The notes: generated by a model not told the origin, from the letters alone. A DNA stretch of 64,000 nucleotides from JBCBTD01 sp039818825 (GCA_039818825.1 JBCBTD010000008.1:45964-109963), one strand, 5' to 3'; numbered from the stretch's first letter, positions 22,020-31,641 are shown. A program made the numbers and translations.

Positions 22020-24062
22020 TCAGCTTCGGCCTTCGCGCCACCACGCGAAGATCTGCGACGCGATCAAGAGCGACAGCGCCAACCACAAGGGCAAGAGCGG
22101 CGTCTCGGCACTGCCGATGACCCGATATCGTCCGTTCTCGACCAGACCGATCCAGCCCCGACCTGAACGCGCGCGGTCTTCGCCGACGCGGCGGACCTCG
22201 GGCATGCCGGCATCTTCGGTGAACGTCGAAGCGCCACCGCCCGCTTCGATCAAGGGCGCCAGCGCCGCCGCCGTCGCTCTGAGATCCGCCATCTCTTCGG
22301 CAGCCAGCGGGCGTAGCGAGGCGAAGGCGCTCTCGTCGCCGTCGTCGAAGCGGTAGAGCCCTTGCTCCTCTGCGGCGATCGCGCCGCGCAACACCCCGTC
22401 TTCGTCCGCTGTAAGGCTCAAGCCGAGCTCGGCCCCGGACGGCGTCGTGACGGTCACCTCGCGCGGCTCGGTCGACAACGACCGCCGTTCCACCTCGATC
22501 CGGCCGTCGCCCGGCCGTGCGACGAGGCGTTCCTCCTCCAGCTCCGGTTCCTGCATCAGCCAGTGGACCAGCCGGCGCAAAAGGGTCGCCTGCGGCCCGC
22601 CTTCGTCGTAGCCGCGTGCCCAGAGCCAGGCATTGTCGGACAAGAGTGCGGCGACGCGGCCGTCACCGACGCGGTCGAGCACCAGGAGCGGCCGTTCGTC
22701 GAGCCCCTGCAGCACCACCTGCCCCGCCGTGGTCTCGACACCGACCATCCGATACCAGGGGCCCCACGGTCCGCCCCAGTCGCGGACGAGGCCCTCCGTC
22801 ACCGGGTGCCGATCGCCGAGCTCGGTCACTTGCGGCCGGTAGCCGTCCTCGGGCGTTTCGCCCGACGGATAGGCTGGGATCACGCGTTCCAGCGGAGTCC
22901 GCGCGATGCTCAGCGGTGTGGCGAAGCCTGGTCCGGCGGCAACCAGCAAGGCGCCACCGTTCTCGACGTAGGTCGCGACGTTGTCGAAGTAGGCCAGCGG
23001 CAACAGGCCGCGCCGGGTGTAGCGGTCGAAGATGATCAGGTCGAACTCGCCGAGCTTGAGCTCGAAAAGCTCGCGCACCGGAAACGCGATCAGCGCCAGC
23101 TCGCGTACCGGCGTGCCGTCCTGTTTCTCCGGCGGGCGGAGGATCGTGAAGTGGACGAGGTCCACCGCCGGGTCGGCCTTCAACAGGTTGCGCCAGACCC
23201 GCAAGCCCGGATAGGGCTCGCCGGAGACCAGCAGCACCCGCAACCGGTCGCGGACGCCGGTGACGAACGCTACCGTTCGGTTGTTGATCTCGCTGACCTC
23301 GCCCTCGCGTCCCGCGACCTCGGCTTCGATCACCGTCTCACCGGCCCGCTCGAGGGTGAACGGGACGTCGATCGGCCGGTCCGGCGTGACTTGGACGCGC
23401 GCCAGGGGCTGGCCGTTCTGACGGATGGTCACGCTCGCCGCTCCGCCGGCTTCGTCGGCGAGGCGCAGGCGAAAGCGTTGCGGCTCGCCGACCATGGCGT
23501 AGCTCGGCATCGCCTCCAGCACCAAGCGCCGGTCGGTCTCGTCCTCGCGCCCCGGAAGCAGCAGGTGGACCGGCCGCTCGCGCGCCCAGGCCGGCAGGGT
23601 GGCGGGAACGTCGTGGACCTGCCCGTCGGACACGATCACGGTTCCGGCCAAGCGGCGACGGTCGACGTCGACCAGGGCCCGGTCGATGGTCGAGACGAGG
23701 TCGGTGCCGGCGCTGCCACCGGGCACCTCGACGGTCACGACCTCAAGATTGCGGCCGCCGTCGAGGTCGGCAGCCAGCGATTCCAGCACCGCGGCGGTCG
23801 CCTCCGGCCGCTCGCCCGCCGACATGCTGGCGCTCGTGTCCTCGACCAGCACGGCGACGTCGGGCACCGGTTCTTGCTCTTCGCGCAAGAGGGTCGGGTT
23901 GGCCAACACGCCCAGGAGCAGCAAGAGCGGCGGCAAGCGCCAACCGGCGGCCGGCAGCCGTCCGAGCAGTGCCAGCAGCAGCGCCGTCGCGGCGATCGCC
24001 GCCAACGCGAGCAGCAAGGCGTCGGGTACCAGCGGCCGCAGCAGCACGTCGGCGACGGTCAT
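22020..24062 (-). CDS. Large membrane-anchored protein with glutamine-amidotransferase-like domain, Bat-type operon
   Basis: A 680-residue protein, last gene of the MoxR operon. Two membrane helices near the N-terminus (about residues 15-55) and one at the C-terminus (LWLALSLLIASQIFAWW) flank a large periplasmic or exposed part. The segment PDVAVLVEDTSASM carries a DxSxS MIDAS-like motif as in von Willebrand A domains. A later region (LLVSGEPYPGLRVWRNLLKA through VENGGALLVAAGPGF) resembles the class I amidotransferase-like fold of COG5426 proteins, without obvious catalytic residues. The start overlaps the upstream gene stop by 4 bp. The function is unknown; the context suggests an envelope-stress or complex-assembly role. 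Confidence 0.75.
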   Translation of the reverse strand: MTVADVLLRPLVPDALLLALAAIAATALLLALLGRLPAAGWRLPPLLLLLGVLANPTLLREEQEPVPDVAVLVEDTSASMSAGERPEATAAVLESLAADLDGGRNLEVVTVEVPGGSAGTDLVSTIDRALVDVDRRRLAGTVIVSDGQVHDVPATLPAWARERPVHLLLPGREDETDRRLVLEAMPSYAMVGEPQRFRLRLADEAGGAASVTIRQNGQPLARVQVTPDRPIDVPFTLERAGETVIEAEVAGREGEVSEINNRTVAFVTGVRDRLRVLLVSGEPYPGLRVWRNLLKADPAVDLVHFTILRPPEKQDGTPVRELALIAFPVRELFELKLGEFDLIIFDRYTRRGLLPLAYFDNVATYVENGGALLVAAGPGFATPLSIARTPLERVIPAYPSGETPEDGYRPQVTELGDRHPVTEGLVRDWGGPWGPWYRMVGVETTAGQVVLQGLDERPLLVLDRVGDGRVAALLSDNAWLWARGYDEGGPQATLLRRLVHWLMQEPELEEERLVARPGDGRIEVERRSLSTEPREVTVTTPSGAELGLSLTADEDGVLRGAIAAEEQGLYRFDDGDESAFASLRPLAAEEMADLRATAAALAPLIEAGGGASTFTEDAGMPEVRRVGEDRARSGRGWIGLVENGRYRVIGSAETPLLPLWLALSLLIASQIFAWWREGRS

Positions 24063-26773
24063 TGGCCAAGCCGCTCCAGGAGAGTGGGAATGTGTACCTG
24101 ATCGGTCTTGTAGTTGCCGGTCAGCGCGTACATCACGAGATTGACGCCGACCCGGCGCGCCATCTCCCGCTGCCGCTCACCGCCGGGCACCACCGGTAGC
24201 AGCGGACGGTCGAGGTCATCGGTCGCCCATGCGCCCAGCCAATCGTGTGAGCCAATCACGATCGACGACACGCCGTCGTTGACGCCGGGCTGCGCGACGT
24301 CGACCCACAAGGGCTGACCGGCGAAGCGCCCCGGGAAGTCCTGCAGCAGATAAAAACTCTTGGTCAGCGCGTGATCGGGGTCGACCGCGGCGAGCGGCGG
24401 CAGATCGATCTCCCCGAGGAGCGTCCGCAAGCGCTCCATGCCCGGGGTGTCGGCCAAGGTCCCGCCGAACGACAAGTTCGCGTCGCGGGTGTCGAAGACG
24501 ACCATGCCACCGCCCTCGAGGAAGGCGAGGAAGCGGGCGACTGAGTCCTCGTCCAAGGGGCGGACCGAATCCGGCACCGGCCAGAAAAGGATCGGGAAGA
24601 GTTCCAGCGGATCGACGGCGATGTCGACGGCGACCAGTTCGCCCGGCTCCACGGAGGTTCGACGAAAGAGCGTCCGTGCCAGGCCCTCGATCCCCGCCGC
24701 CGCCAAGCGGTCCAACTCCGGATCGCCACTGGCCACGTAGGCGAGCGGTGTGGCGGTCGTCACTGCGAGCGAATCGACCGCGTGGGCGACGCCTGGAGCA
24801 CCAACCACGAGGAGGGCGACGGCAGCGGGGCGGAGGCGTCGGCCGAAACCCTGGCCCCGCAGCAGCCCGACGACCGCCAGATCGACGAGCAACAGTGCGA
24901 ACGCCCCGACCAACAGCCACGGCGCCAGGTCGGCTTCGCGCCCGGCGGCCAGCGGAGCGATGGCGCGGCCCAAGTCGGCGGGGTCGAGCGACTGGATCAC
25001 GTCGTCCGTGGTGGCGAGGTTCAATGCCAACGTCGCGCCGGTGACCGGATCGGCGTAGAGGCCCGGCGGGCGGGTCGGGCCGACGGTGCCGCTAACCAGC
25101 TCGCCAGCCGGAACCGGTCGGACCGTCGGGTCGGGGTCGACCAGCCGACCATAGGCGTCGAGCACCGAGACCGGCTGCAGCAGCCCTTCGATGGGGCCGC
25201 GCCTGCCGCGGCCCAGGTCGGCGGCACGGGCCAGCAGCGCCGCGTAGGTGCCGGAAAGCGGCAAATCCGACCACTGGGTGTTGGCCGTGGTGTGCACCAG
25301 CATCAACCAGCCATCACCCAGCCGTCGGCCGGTGACCAGCGGCGTGCCGTCGGCAAGGTCGGCAAGGGTCGCTGCTGCCGTTTCGGGCGAAGGCTCGGCC
25401 AGGACCTGTCGGCGGATGCGGACGTCCGGCGCGATCGGCAGACCGGCAAGCGGGCCGTCGGCCACGAAGCCGCCGAGTGCCAGCGGCTGCGACCACGACA
25501 GTGCGCCCTCGAGCAGGCGGCCACCCTCGCGCAGCCGCACCGGCAGAAGCGGATCGTCCGTCCGTTCCGCCAGGCGCGGTCCGGCGAAGCGGAGGAGGAC
25601 GCCGCCGTCCTCGATCCACGACTGCAAGGCGTCTTGCTGCGTCCCGCTCAGTTCCTCGGTGTCGACCAGCACGACCGTCGACACCTCGGCGTCCAGAACC
25701 TCGTCGATCGGCCCGGCGGTCAACCGCGCTTGGCCGGCGAGCGCCCGCTCGACGAAAAACCGTTCGGCGAGCAGCGGCTGGACCTCGCGCGGTCCGGCTG
25801 CGGCGACGAGGCCGACGTGCCTGCTGCCGAGACCTTGGTCGGTGACGACGACGTCGCCGGCGCTGCGCAGCGGCTCACGCTCGAACCGGCGCACGCGATC
25901 CAAGACGTCGCCCGGCAAGGTGAACCGCGCGGTGGCACTGCTGGCACCCTCCACGAGTTCCAGCGGCACCCGGGCAAGCACGTCGTTGGCGCCCGCCAAC
26001 GCGCGGACCGACGAGGTCGTCGACCCGGCGATACCGGCGCGGCGCACGGCCAGCGCCAGCGCCCCGCCCGCATCGCCGGCAGGCACCAAAAGCTCTGCGC
26101 GTTCGGTGCGCGGTGGGGCCAGCACCCGGACGGGTCCCAAGCCGGCAAGCGCGTCCACCAATGCCGCTGCGGCCGCGCGATCCTCGTCGTTGCGGACGAT
26201 GCCGTCGCTCAGCCAGAGGCTGCCGGCGCGGTTGTCGTCAAGAGCGGCGAGGGCGGCAGCCGCAGCGGCCCGGTCGGGCCACCACGACACCGGGCGGTGC
26301 GCCGCCAGCCGCTCGCTGGCAGCGCTGCCGCTGGTGGCCGTCGCATCGACGCCGTCGATCGTGGGCGCGGTCATGACCAAAACGACCTCGCGGCCCTCCC
26401 GCTCCGCCTGGGCGATCTCCGCCAGTGCCCGGCTCCGCATCGCCGTCCAATGCGGGGCTGCCGCCCAGCCGTCGTCGACGACCACCACGAACGCGCCACC
26501 CCCTGCGAGGCGTTCCGCGGGGAACAGCAGCGGTCTCGCCGCTGCCAGGATCAGCAGCGCCACCGCGGTGAGGCGCAACAGCAAGAGCCACCAGGGCGTC
26601 CGCCTGGCGGTGGTCTCGCGCCCGGTGAGCAGCAACAGCAGGCGGATCGGCGGAAACGCGATCTCGCGCGGCGGTGGTGGTACGAGGCGGAGCAGCCACC
26701 AGAGCGCCGGCAGCGCGATCAATCCTGCAAGAAACCAGGGTTGGGCGAAAGCGAGCGCGCCGAGGCCCAGCAT
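24059..26773 (-). CDS. BatA-like N-terminal / DUF4159 C-terminal membrane protein
   Basis: A 904-residue protein. The first 80 residues form the double-transmembrane BatA N-terminal domain (FAQPWFLAGLIALPALWWLL, then PPIRLLLLLTGRETTARRTP). A long middle part with VWA-like and amidotransferase-like features follows. Another membrane helix pair lies near residues 630-690, and the protein ends in a DUF4159 domain (LARTLFRRTSVEPGE through LPVVPGGERQREMARR). The ATG at 26773 overlaps the DUF58 stop by one base. This architecture is typical of alphaproteobacterial MoxR clusters. Molecular function is not established. Confidence 0.82.
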   Translation of the reverse strand: MLGLGALAFAQPWFLAGLIALPALWWLLRLVPPPPREIAFPPIRLLLLLTGRETTARRTPWWLLLLRLTAVALLILAAARPLLFPAERLAGGGAFVVVVDDGWAAAPHWTAMRSRALAEIAQAEREGREVVLVMTAPTIDGVDATATSGSAASERLAAHRPVSWWPDRAAAAAALAALDDNRAGSLWLSDGIVRNDEDRAAAAALVDALAGLGPVRVLAPPRTERAELLVPAGDAGGALALAVRRAGIAGSTTSSVRALAGANDVLARVPLELVEGASSATARFTLPGDVLDRVRRFEREPLRSAGDVVVTDQGLGSRHVGLVAAAGPREVQPLLAERFFVERALAGQARLTAGPIDEVLDAEVSTVVLVDTEELSGTQQDALQSWIEDGGVLLRFAGPRLAERTDDPLLPVRLREGGRLLEGALSWSQPLALGGFVADGPLAGLPIAPDVRIRRQVLAEPSPETAAATLADLADGTPLVTGRRLGDGWLMLVHTTANTQWSDLPLSGTYAALLARAADLGRGRRGPIEGLLQPVSVLDAYGRLVDPDPTVRPVPAGELVSGTVGPTRPPGLYADPVTGATLALNLATTDDVIQSLDPADLGRAIAPLAAGREADLAPWLLVGAFALLLVDLAVVGLLRGQGFGRRLRPAAVALLVVGAPGVAHAVDSLAVTTATPLAYVASGDPELDRLAAAGIEGLARTLFRRTSVEPGELVAVDIAVDPLELFPILFWPVPDSVRPLDEDSVARFLAFLEGGGMVVFDTRDANLSFGGTLADTPGMERLRTLLGEIDLPPLAAVDPDHALTKSFYLLQDFPGRFAGQPLWVDVAQPGVNDGVSSIVIGSHDWLGAWATDDLDRPLLPVVPGGERQREMARRVGVNLVMYALTGNYKTDQVHIPTLLERLGQ

Positions 26774-27648
26774 CAGCGATCGGTGCCTCCGCCGAGCGCC
26801 ATGAACAACGGCAGGAGCGCCTGTTCCGGCGGATGATCGGTGCGATGGAGCGTCATGCCCCAGCCGAAGCGGCGCACCAGGTCGGCGAGCGCCGCCCGAT
26901 GCTCGGCGACCAGCTGGCCGTACTCGGCGCGGACCTGGTCGACATTGCCGATCACGGCGATCCCCTCGTCCTCCAGACCCTTGAAGCGGACACGCCCGGA
27001 GAACGGCAGGTCGATTTCCGCGGGGTCCAGCACCAGCAGGACGAACGCGGCGACACCCATGCCGTGGAGCGAGCGCAGCCAAGCCTCGCGTTCGGCGATC
27101 GGCATCAACCAATCGGAGACCAGTACCGCCCGGGCGTGGCGTGGCAGCGGTCCGGTTGGCAGGTCGTCGTCGGCGCCCGCGCTGGCGAATTCCTCCGCGA
27201 GCCGTCCCAACGTGGCCCGCCCACTCGCCGGACGGCGGCCATGGCCGAGCGTGGCGACGCGCTCTCCGGCGCGGAGCAACAACGATGCGAGGGCCAGCGC
27301 CAGCACTTGGGCGCGGTCGTGCTTGGTCACGCTGGTGCCCGAGGCGTACCGCATGGACGGCGAGGAATCGACCCAGAGCCAGACACTCTGCGCCGCCTCC
27401 CACTCCAGCTCGCGCAAGACCAACCGATCGCCCTTCGCAGATTGGCGCCAGTCGATGGCCCCCGTGGCGTCGCCGAACTGGTAGGGGCGGAACTGCCAGA
27501 ACGTTTCACCGGTGCCGACCCGCCGACGGCCGTGGACGCCTTGGGCGACGGTAGCGGCGACGCGATCGGCGGCGACTTGCAGCGGCGGCAGGCGCGCGCC
27601 GATACGCTCGGCGTCGTGGCGCAGCCGATGCGCCGCCCGCTCGGCCAT
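26773..27648 (-). CDS. DUF58 domain-containing protein
   Basis: A 291-residue soluble protein of the DUF58 family, the usual partner of MoxR ATPases. The hallmark GTGETFWQFRPYQFGDATGA followed by IDWRQSAKGDRLVLRE lies around residues 45-80. The next stretch, VWLWVDSSPSM, gives a DxSxS metal-binding motif of a VWA-like fold. The start ATG overlaps the moxR stop by one base (TGATG on the coding strand), indicating tight coupling. The family is thought to deliver client proteins to MoxR, but this has been shown for few members. Confidence 0.9.
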   Translation of the reverse strand: MAERAAHRLRHDAERIGARLPPLQVAADRVAATVAQGVHGRRRVGTGETFWQFRPYQFGDATGAIDWRQSAKGDRLVLRELEWEAAQSVWLWVDSSPSMRYASGTSVTKHDRAQVLALALASLLLRAGERVATLGHGRRPASGRATLGRLAEEFASAGADDDLPTGPLPRHARAVLVSDWLMPIAEREAWLRSLHGMGVAAFVLLVLDPAEIDLPFSGRVRFKGLEDEGIAVIGNVDQVRAEYGQLVAEHRAALADLVRRFGWGMTLHRTDHPPEQALLPLFMALGGGTDR

Positions 27649-28655
27649 CAGCCGACCGAGCGCTGCACGAGGCGCCGGATGACGTCGCCGATCGACACGC
27701 CGTCCGCCCGCGCCGAGAACGTCAGTGCCATGCGGTGCTTGAGCACCGGAAACGCCAGCGCAGCAACGTCTTCGACCGAGGGCGCGAGCCGCCCGCCGAG
27801 CAAGGCGCGTGCCCGCGCCGTCAGCATCAGCGCTTGGCTCGCGCGCGGGCCCGGTCCCCAAGCGACCTGCTCGACGAGGCTCGCATCGTCGCTCGACTGC
27901 GGTCGGCCGGCGCGGACCAGTCGCAGGATGGCGTCGACCACCTGCTCGCCGACCGGGATGGTGCGGACCAGCGCCTGCAACCGCTCCAAGGCTGCCGGAT
28001 CGAGGACGGCCGTCGGGCGAACCACGTCGGTACCGGTGGTCGCGACCAGCATCTGCCGTTCCGCATCGACGTCCGGATAGTCGATGTCGATCTCCAGCAG
28101 GAACCGGTCGAGCTGCGCTTCGGGGAGTGGATAGGTCCCCTCCTGCTCGATCGGGTTCTGCGTGGCGAGGACGTGAAAGGGCTCCGGCAGCGGCCGGTCG
28201 GCGCCGGCGATGGTGACGCGGTGTTCCTGCATCGCCTGCAGCAGTGCCGCCTGGGTTCGCGGGCTGGCCCGGTTGATCTCGTCGGCCATCAGCAGTTGGC
28301 AGAAGATCGGGCCTTCGATGAACCGGAAGTGGCGCCGACCGTCGTCGCCTTCGTCGAGCACCTCCGAGCCGAGGATGTCGGCCGGCATCAGGTCCGGCGT
28401 GAACTGCACGCGCTTTTGCGCCATGCCCAGCACTTGAGCGAGCGTTTCGACCAATCGCGTCTTGGCGAGGCCGGGCATGCCGACGAGCAGGCCGTGGCCG
28501 CCGGCCAAGAGCGTCGTCAGACTCAGTTCGACCACCTGCTCCTGGCCGAAGATCACTTTGCCGATCTCGGCCTTGACCTGTGCCAGACGGTCGATGGAGC
28601 GATCGACTTCGTCGAGAAGGTCGGTTTCGCTGCTGCTCAAGCGCAGGCTCCTCAT
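27648..28655 (-). CDS. MoxR-family AAA+ ATPase
   Basis: AAA+ ATPase of the MoxR group, thought to act as a chaperone that helps assemble or activate multi-subunit or metal-containing complexes. Of 335 residues it has Walker A (GMPGLAKT), the conserved VQFTPDLMPADILGSEVL, Walker B (LLMADEINRASP), and the C-terminal lid segment ending in VIRRLVQRS. The start is the ATG at 28655; an in-frame TTG at 28697 would add 14 residues. It heads a four-gene operon (moxR, DUF58, BatA/DUF4159, large membrane protein) and is divergent from the DUF1285 gene. Confidence 0.92.
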   Translation of the reverse strand: MRSLRLSSSETDLLDEVDRSIDRLAQVKAEIGKVIFGQEQVVELSLTTLLAGGHGLLVGMPGLAKTRLVETLAQVLGMAQKRVQFTPDLMPADILGSEVLDEGDDGRRHFRFIEGPIFCQLLMADEINRASPRTQAALLQAMQEHRVTIAGADRPLPEPFHVLATQNPIEQEGTYPLPEAQLDRFLLEIDIDYPDVDAERQMLVATTGTDVVRPTAVLDPAALERLQALVRTIPVGEQVVDAILRLVRAGRPQSSDDASLVEQVAWGPGPRASQALMLTARARALLGGRLAPSVEDVAALAFPVLKHRMALTFSARADGVSIGDVIRRLVQRSVG

Positions 28656-28714
28656 CCAGACCGCAGCGCCGTGCTCGTGCTTGCCCGGTCGCCCCAAGAT
28701 GCCACATCTAGTTC

Positions 28715-29284
28715 ATGGCACGGACCAGGGCGAATCCGAGATTGCAGGCAGCGCTGGACGCGCTCGATCGTGACGTCGCGGCAGGTACGGAGTCGTGTGG
28801 CGATCTGGGCCTCGCGATCGCCCGCGACGGAACGTGGTCCTATCGTGGTTCGCCCGTGCGACGCGAGGGATTGGTCAAGCTGTTCGCCTCGGTTCTGCAC
28901 CGCACGACCGACGGCCGCTACTGGTTGGTCACCCCCGGCGAGCTCGGCACGATCGACGTTGCTGACGTGCCGTTCGTCGCAGTCGAGATGCAGATCGACG
29001 GCGACGGCCCAAGCCAGGCCATCGCGCTTCGGACCAACCTGGGCGATTGGGTGACCGTCGGCGCGGACCACCCGCTGCGGTTGCGTGCGCAGCCCGACGG
29101 CTCGTCGGCACCCTACGTCACGGTCCGTGACGCCCTGGAGGCGCGACTCGATCGCGCGGTCTACTACGACCTGGTGGACGTGGCGGTCGCCGTGGATCAG
29201 AGGTTCGGCGTCTGGAGCGGGGGCGTGTTCTTCCCCCTGGAAACCGAGGCGGACATGGTAGCCACGGCAAGTGCCCGACCATGA
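28715..29284 (+). CDS. DUF1285 domain-containing protein
   Basis: A 189-residue cytosolic protein of unknown function, family DUF1285. Typical features are CGDLGLAIARDGTWSYRGSP near residues 28-47, the block LVKLFASVLHRTTDGRYWLV, and a C-terminal YYDLVDVA with GVWSGGVFFPLE. The family is widespread in Proteobacteria and often sits beside moxR and a NUDIX gene, as here. Its stop overlaps the nudL start by 4 bp, so the two proteins are made together. Confidence 0.88.
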   Translation: MARTRANPRLQAALDALDRDVAAGTESCGDLGLAIARDGTWSYRGSPVRREGLVKLFASVLHRTTDGRYWLVTPGELGTIDVADVPFVAVEMQIDGDGPSQAIALRTNLGDWVTVGADHPLRLRAQPDGSSAPYVTVRDALEARLDRAVYYDLVDVAVAVDQRFGVWSGGVFFPLETEADMVATASARP

Positions 29285-29907
29285 GGGAGCTGCGACCCCT
29301 GACCCCGGCGGCGATCCGGGACCGGCTGCGACGGCGGCCTCCCTTCGGACTCGTCACGGGCGATCAGGGCCATCGTGGTCCGGGCGTACGGAAGACCCCG
29401 GCCGCCGTGCTGATCGGCATCGTCGGCCGCGCGGTTCCGACGGTGATCCTGACCCAACGCACCGCGCACCTGCGCGACCACGCCGGGCAGATCAGCTTTC
29501 CGGGCGGCCGGATGGAGGACGACGACCCGGACCGTGCGGCGGCAGCACTGCGTGAGACGGCCGAGGAGATCGGCTTGAGTCCGGCGCACTGCCGCATCCT
29601 CGGCGAGCTGAGCCCCTACGATACCATCACCGGCTATCGCGTGTTCCCGGTCGTGGCGTGGATCGACCCGCCGTTCACTCTCGACCCTGACTCGTTCGAG
29701 GTCGAGGAGGTGTTCGAGGTGCCGCTACCGTTCGTTCTCGATGCGAAGAACCAGCGCCGCGACAGCTACGTTCGTGGTGACACGGTCCGCCACTACTGGG
29801 TGCTCGACTACGAGGATCGCTACATCTGGGGCGCCACCGCCGGCATGTTGGTCAACTTCGCGCGGGTGTTGGGGCACCCCGACGACCCGTTCATGGAGGC
29901 CGGCTGA
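29281..29907 (+). CDS. nudL: CoA pyrophosphatase (NUDIX hydrolase)
   Basis: NUDIX hydrolase of the CoA pyrophosphatase type, which splits CoA or oxidised CoA into 4'-phosphopantetheine and adenosine 3',5'-bisphosphate. The 208-residue protein has the family prefix LTQRTAHLRDHAGQISFPGG directly before the NUDIX box RMEDDDPDRAAAALRETAEE. The LRDHAGQISFPGG segment is the UPF0035 signature that marks this subfamily. Translationally coupled to DUF1285. In many relatives cca follows directly; here two genes on the other strand lie between. Confidence 0.92.
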   Translation: MRELRPLTPAAIRDRLRRRPPFGLVTGDQGHRGPGVRKTPAAVLIGIVGRAVPTVILTQRTAHLRDHAGQISFPGGRMEDDDPDRAAAALRETAEEIGLSPAHCRILGELSPYDTITGYRVFPVVAWIDPPFTLDPDSFEVEEVFEVPLPFVLDAKNQRRDSYVRGDTVRHYWVLDYEDRYIWGATAGMLVNFARVLGHPDDPFMEAG

Positions 29908-29929
29908 GCCAGAAGCGGGGCGACAGCCG

Positions 29930-30733
29930 TCAGTCGACCGGGGCGACGTCGAGCCGAACCGCGATCCCGGAGGTGGCCGTCGACAATGACGGATAGCGTT
30001 GCATGACCAAAGGATCGTGACCGGGGATCACGTGCAGCCGGGAGGTGGCATGCTCGTAGAGCCGGTCCCAGCCACGCACCATGTCTTCCAGCGAATGCAC
30101 CAGCACGAACGGCTTGCGCTGCTCCTTGTTCTCGTAGAAGTGGGCCGCGTCGGACGCGAGCACCACCCAACCACGCACCGTTTTCACCCGCACGAACATC
30201 ATGCCTTTGGTATGGCCGCCGACGTGGTGGACCGTGACACCCGGCGCGACCGCACCGTCGCCGGCGTGGAATTGCACCCGCCCGGCATAGACGTGGCGAA
30301 CCATCTCGCAGACGTGGTCGACGCTGAACGGCGTTTGCATCGCCGGCTCGCACATGCAGCGGCCGGTAGCGTAGGCCATCTCCGCTTCCTGCAAGTGGAA
30401 GCGGGCCTGCGGCCAGTCACTCAGCGTGCCCGCGTGGTCGTAGTGCAGATGAGTGACGACCACGGTGTCGACGCTCGCGGGATCGACGCCGACGGCGATC
30501 AGCGCGTCTCGCGGCAGCCGATCCATCCGCCGCCCGCGTCGCGCGGCCTCCTCGGCTTCGAAGCCGGTGTCGACCAGGATCGTCCGGCCGCCGCCGCGGA
30601 TCAGCCAGACGAAGTAGTCGATCGGCATCGGCGCATCGTGATCGTCGGCCATGATGAAGTTGTCGCGCCGCGTTCGCTCCTGCATCGAGCCGTAGCGGAG
30701 CGCCAGCACCTCGTAGGTCGTCTCGTCGGCCAT
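29930..30733 (-). CDS. Metallo-beta-lactamase-fold hydrolase (AHL-lactonase-like)
   Basis: A 267-residue MBL-fold hydrolase of the group containing N-acyl homoserine lactonases. The zinc motif THLHYDH is at residues 94-100, with further metal ligands in VHHVGGHTKGMMF, SDAAHFY and PGHDP. The length and the SDAAHFYENKEQRKPF segment match lactonase-like members, but the substrate cannot be fixed by sequence; other lactones or esters are possible. The ATG at 30733 follows AGGGGAGGCAGGCGA, a good ribosome site. It is convergent with nudL. Confidence 0.85.
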   Translation of the reverse strand: MADETTYEVLALRYGSMQERTRRDNFIMADDHDAPMPIDYFVWLIRGGGRTILVDTGFEAEEAARRGRRMDRLPRDALIAVGVDPASVDTVVVTHLHYDHAGTLSDWPQARFHLQEAEMAYATGRCMCEPAMQTPFSVDHVCEMVRHVYAGRVQFHAGDGAVAPGVTVHHVGGHTKGMMFVRVKTVRGWVVLASDAAHFYENKEQRKPFVLVHSLEDMVRGWDRLYEHATSRLHVIPGHDPLVMQRYPSLSTATSGIAVRLDVAPVD

Positions 30734-30827
30734 TCGCCTGCCTCCCCTGATCGTCGGCACGATCCTGAGAGCGTGGGCCGGCGACGGCAAGGCGTGCCGC
30801 CGCGCCTGACCGCCCGAAAGGATCGAC

Positions 30828-31574
30828 TCAGACCGTGGCGTCCAGTCGTGCGAGCGCGGCCGCGAGATGCGGCGGCGGCGGTGCTTCGGCATGGATCGGC
30901 GCCGCCGGATCGAGCGGCAAGGTCAGGCTGCGCGCATGCAGAAGCAGTGCGCCCTCCCTAGCTGCATCGCTGGCGTAGAAGCCGTCACCGCGGATCGCGA
31001 AACCTTCGAGCGCGCAGTGCACACGGAGCTGGTGCGTGCGTCCGGTGCGCGGCATCAAGGCCAGCCAACTCTCTCGCCCGTCGCTGGCCAGCAGCTCGTA
31101 GTCGGTCACCGCCGGTCGGCCGGCGTCGTCGACCACCATCCGCCAGCCGCGGCGATCGCTGACCTTCAGCAGTGGTGCTTCGATCGTTCCCGCCGAAGCG
31201 CCTGGTACGCCGTCGACGACGGCCCAATAGATCTTGCGCACGACGCCGCTCTCGAACAGGCGCCCGAGCCGCCGCAGCGCTTTGCGGTGGCGCCCGAGTG
31301 CCAGGCATCCCGAGGTGTCGCGGTCGAGGCGATGCGCAAGTTGCGGCGGCCCGGCATAGCCGTAGCAGAGCGCCGGTAGATAGCGTTCCAGGTGGTCGGG
31401 GCTCGTCGGCCCCGCATGGACCGGCAGCCCGGCCGGTTTGTCGACGACGATCACCGATGCGTCGCGATGGAGGACGCGGGCCTGGAGCGAAGCGGCGTCA
31501 AGGCTCGCGCCTGGCCGCCGGTCAGGCGGCAGGCGCTCGAGGTCGACGGCGACGGATCGACGGCGGCGTGACAT
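30828..31574 (-). CDS. RluA-family RNA pseudouridine synthase
   Basis: A 248-residue pseudouridine synthase catalytic domain of the RluA group. The signature HRLDRDTSGCLAL at residues 81-93 contains the catalytic aspartate D84. KIYWAVVDGVP and RTGRTHQLRVHCA are the other conserved motifs. There is no S4 domain, so it is the short form that modifies either rRNA or tRNA; the target cannot be told. It is divergent from cca across 67 bases, a pairing that links two RNA-processing genes. Confidence 0.92.
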   Translation of the reverse strand: MSRRRRSVAVDLERLPPDRRPGASLDAASLQARVLHRDASVIVVDKPAGLPVHAGPTSPDHLERYLPALCYGYAGPPQLAHRLDRDTSGCLALGRHRKALRRLGRLFESGVVRKIYWAVVDGVPGASAGTIEAPLLKVSDRRGWRMVVDDAGRPAVTDYELLASDGRESWLALMPRTGRTHQLRVHCALEGFAIRGDGFYASDAAREGALLLHARSLTLPLDPAAPIHAEAPPPPHLAAALARLDATV

Positions 31575-31641
31575 GGGCGCTCGATAGCACGACTGCGCAG
31601 CGGACGATGCGCCGCCTGGCGCACCTTGTTAGGAACGTCGC

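Noticed and set aside
21753..22166. Possible 137-residue gene after the ada-linked oxygenase
   Set aside because: It runs into the oppositely oriented membrane-protein gene, lacks a ribosome site of its own and has no recognisable features.
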